Shown piece after piece: positions 63,844-64,000 of a DNA stretch of 64,000 bases. A program made the position numbers and the translations under genes. The notes under the pieces were generated by a model that had not been told where the DNA came from, made no database searches, and saw only the letters and a list, made by a program, of their open reading frames with translations. How positions within the stretch are numbered: position 1 is the first letter of the stretch; each line of letters starts with the position of its first letter. Source of the stretch: Macrolepiota albuminosa (taxonomy: Eukaryota; Basidiomycota; Agaricomycetes; Agaricales; Agaricaceae); the NCBI GenBank assembly GCA_027475525.1, contig JAMWFC010000029.1:124001-188000 (forward strand). The letters are read 5' to 3'.

Positions 63844-64000
63844 AGCTGTGAGGTATACAAACAATCGAATGACAAGACAAAAATTCCAAGTCAGCCGTAC
63901 ACCGCCTTTGCTTACATCAGCACTTCCCCATTTGGCCGGCAATCCACCACATTCACATGGCTCCCTGAGCCCTGTCCTTCCTTGGCAACTGTGCAGGGCA

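Larger units (their letters stand above)
60660..64000 (-). mobile_element. LTR retroelement, minus strand, runs off the right edge
   Basis: The 3' LTR is 60660-60911 (on the minus strand TGTAACAGGGGG...TCTCTTACA). A polypurine tract (GAAGAGGGGTG on the minus strand) lies directly next to it at about 60912-60922. The body to the right is coding-like on the minus strand. The 5' LTR is outside the window. The type is not certain because no pol is in view. Confidence 0.65.

Overview
The window looks like a chromosomal segment of a filamentous basidiomycete, most likely an Agaricomycete. The protein genes have many introns of about 45-60 bases with GT..AG ends (two are GC..AG). Their products are typical of that class: a fused Met8/Met1-type siroheme enzyme, SRP14, an ASA1-type WD40 protein, a DUF726 protein, a pepsin-like protease and a MATE transporter. 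The mobile elements (Ngaro/DIRS-type, Tad-like LINE, Ty1/copia, pogo/Fot1) are also typical of these fungi. No rRNA, CRISPR array or bacterial-style operon was seen.

Layout. 1-6.4 kb: a 6.2-kb tyrosine-recombinase retrotransposon on the minus strand, with split direct repeats in the order A1-ORFs-B1-A2-B2 and long open reading frames. 6.7-21.3 kb: a compact block of host genes: a secreted GH43 glycosidase, a DUF726 alpha/beta hydrolase, two or three small proline-rich hypothetical genes, SRP14 and MET1 as a divergent pair 206 bases apart, then ASA1. 21.4-50.1 kb: a nest of mobile elements laid into an older array of three units, each made of a tRNA-Gly(UCC) sequence plus an unrecognised gene on the minus strand. 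Into this array went a pogo element, a full-length but decayed LINE with a 14-base target duplication, a second, internally deleted pogo copy, a copia element (5-base target duplication) that itself carries a solo LTR, a small non-autonomous LTR element, two solo LTRs of one family, and AT-rich and minisatellite DNA. 50.3-58.3 kb: a second block of host genes: an aspartic protease with 11 exons, a small coiled-coil protein, a doubtful multi-exon gene, and a 16-exon MATE transporter. 58.3-64 kb: decayed repeat DNA and an LTR element on the minus strand that runs off the right edge.

Two points matter when using this annotation. First, seven unrelated places carry an exact tandem duplication with a period of exactly 77 bases. 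This is best explained by an assembly artefact (untrimmed k=77 contig overlaps), not by biology. Second, most stops that break the repeated elements are TGA or TAG where CGA or CAG would be expected, which suggests C-to-T decay of repeats.

The host genes do not form a pathway. MET1 makes siroheme for sulfite and nitrite reductases, SRP14 serves protein targeting to the ER, ASA1 is tied to the ASTRA complex, and the GH43 enzyme and aspartic protease are secreted degradative enzymes. Exon boundaries were derived by hand from reading frame and splice sites; for GH43, DUF726, SRP14, MET1, ASA1, the protease, the coiled-coil gene and MATE, all exon phases add up.
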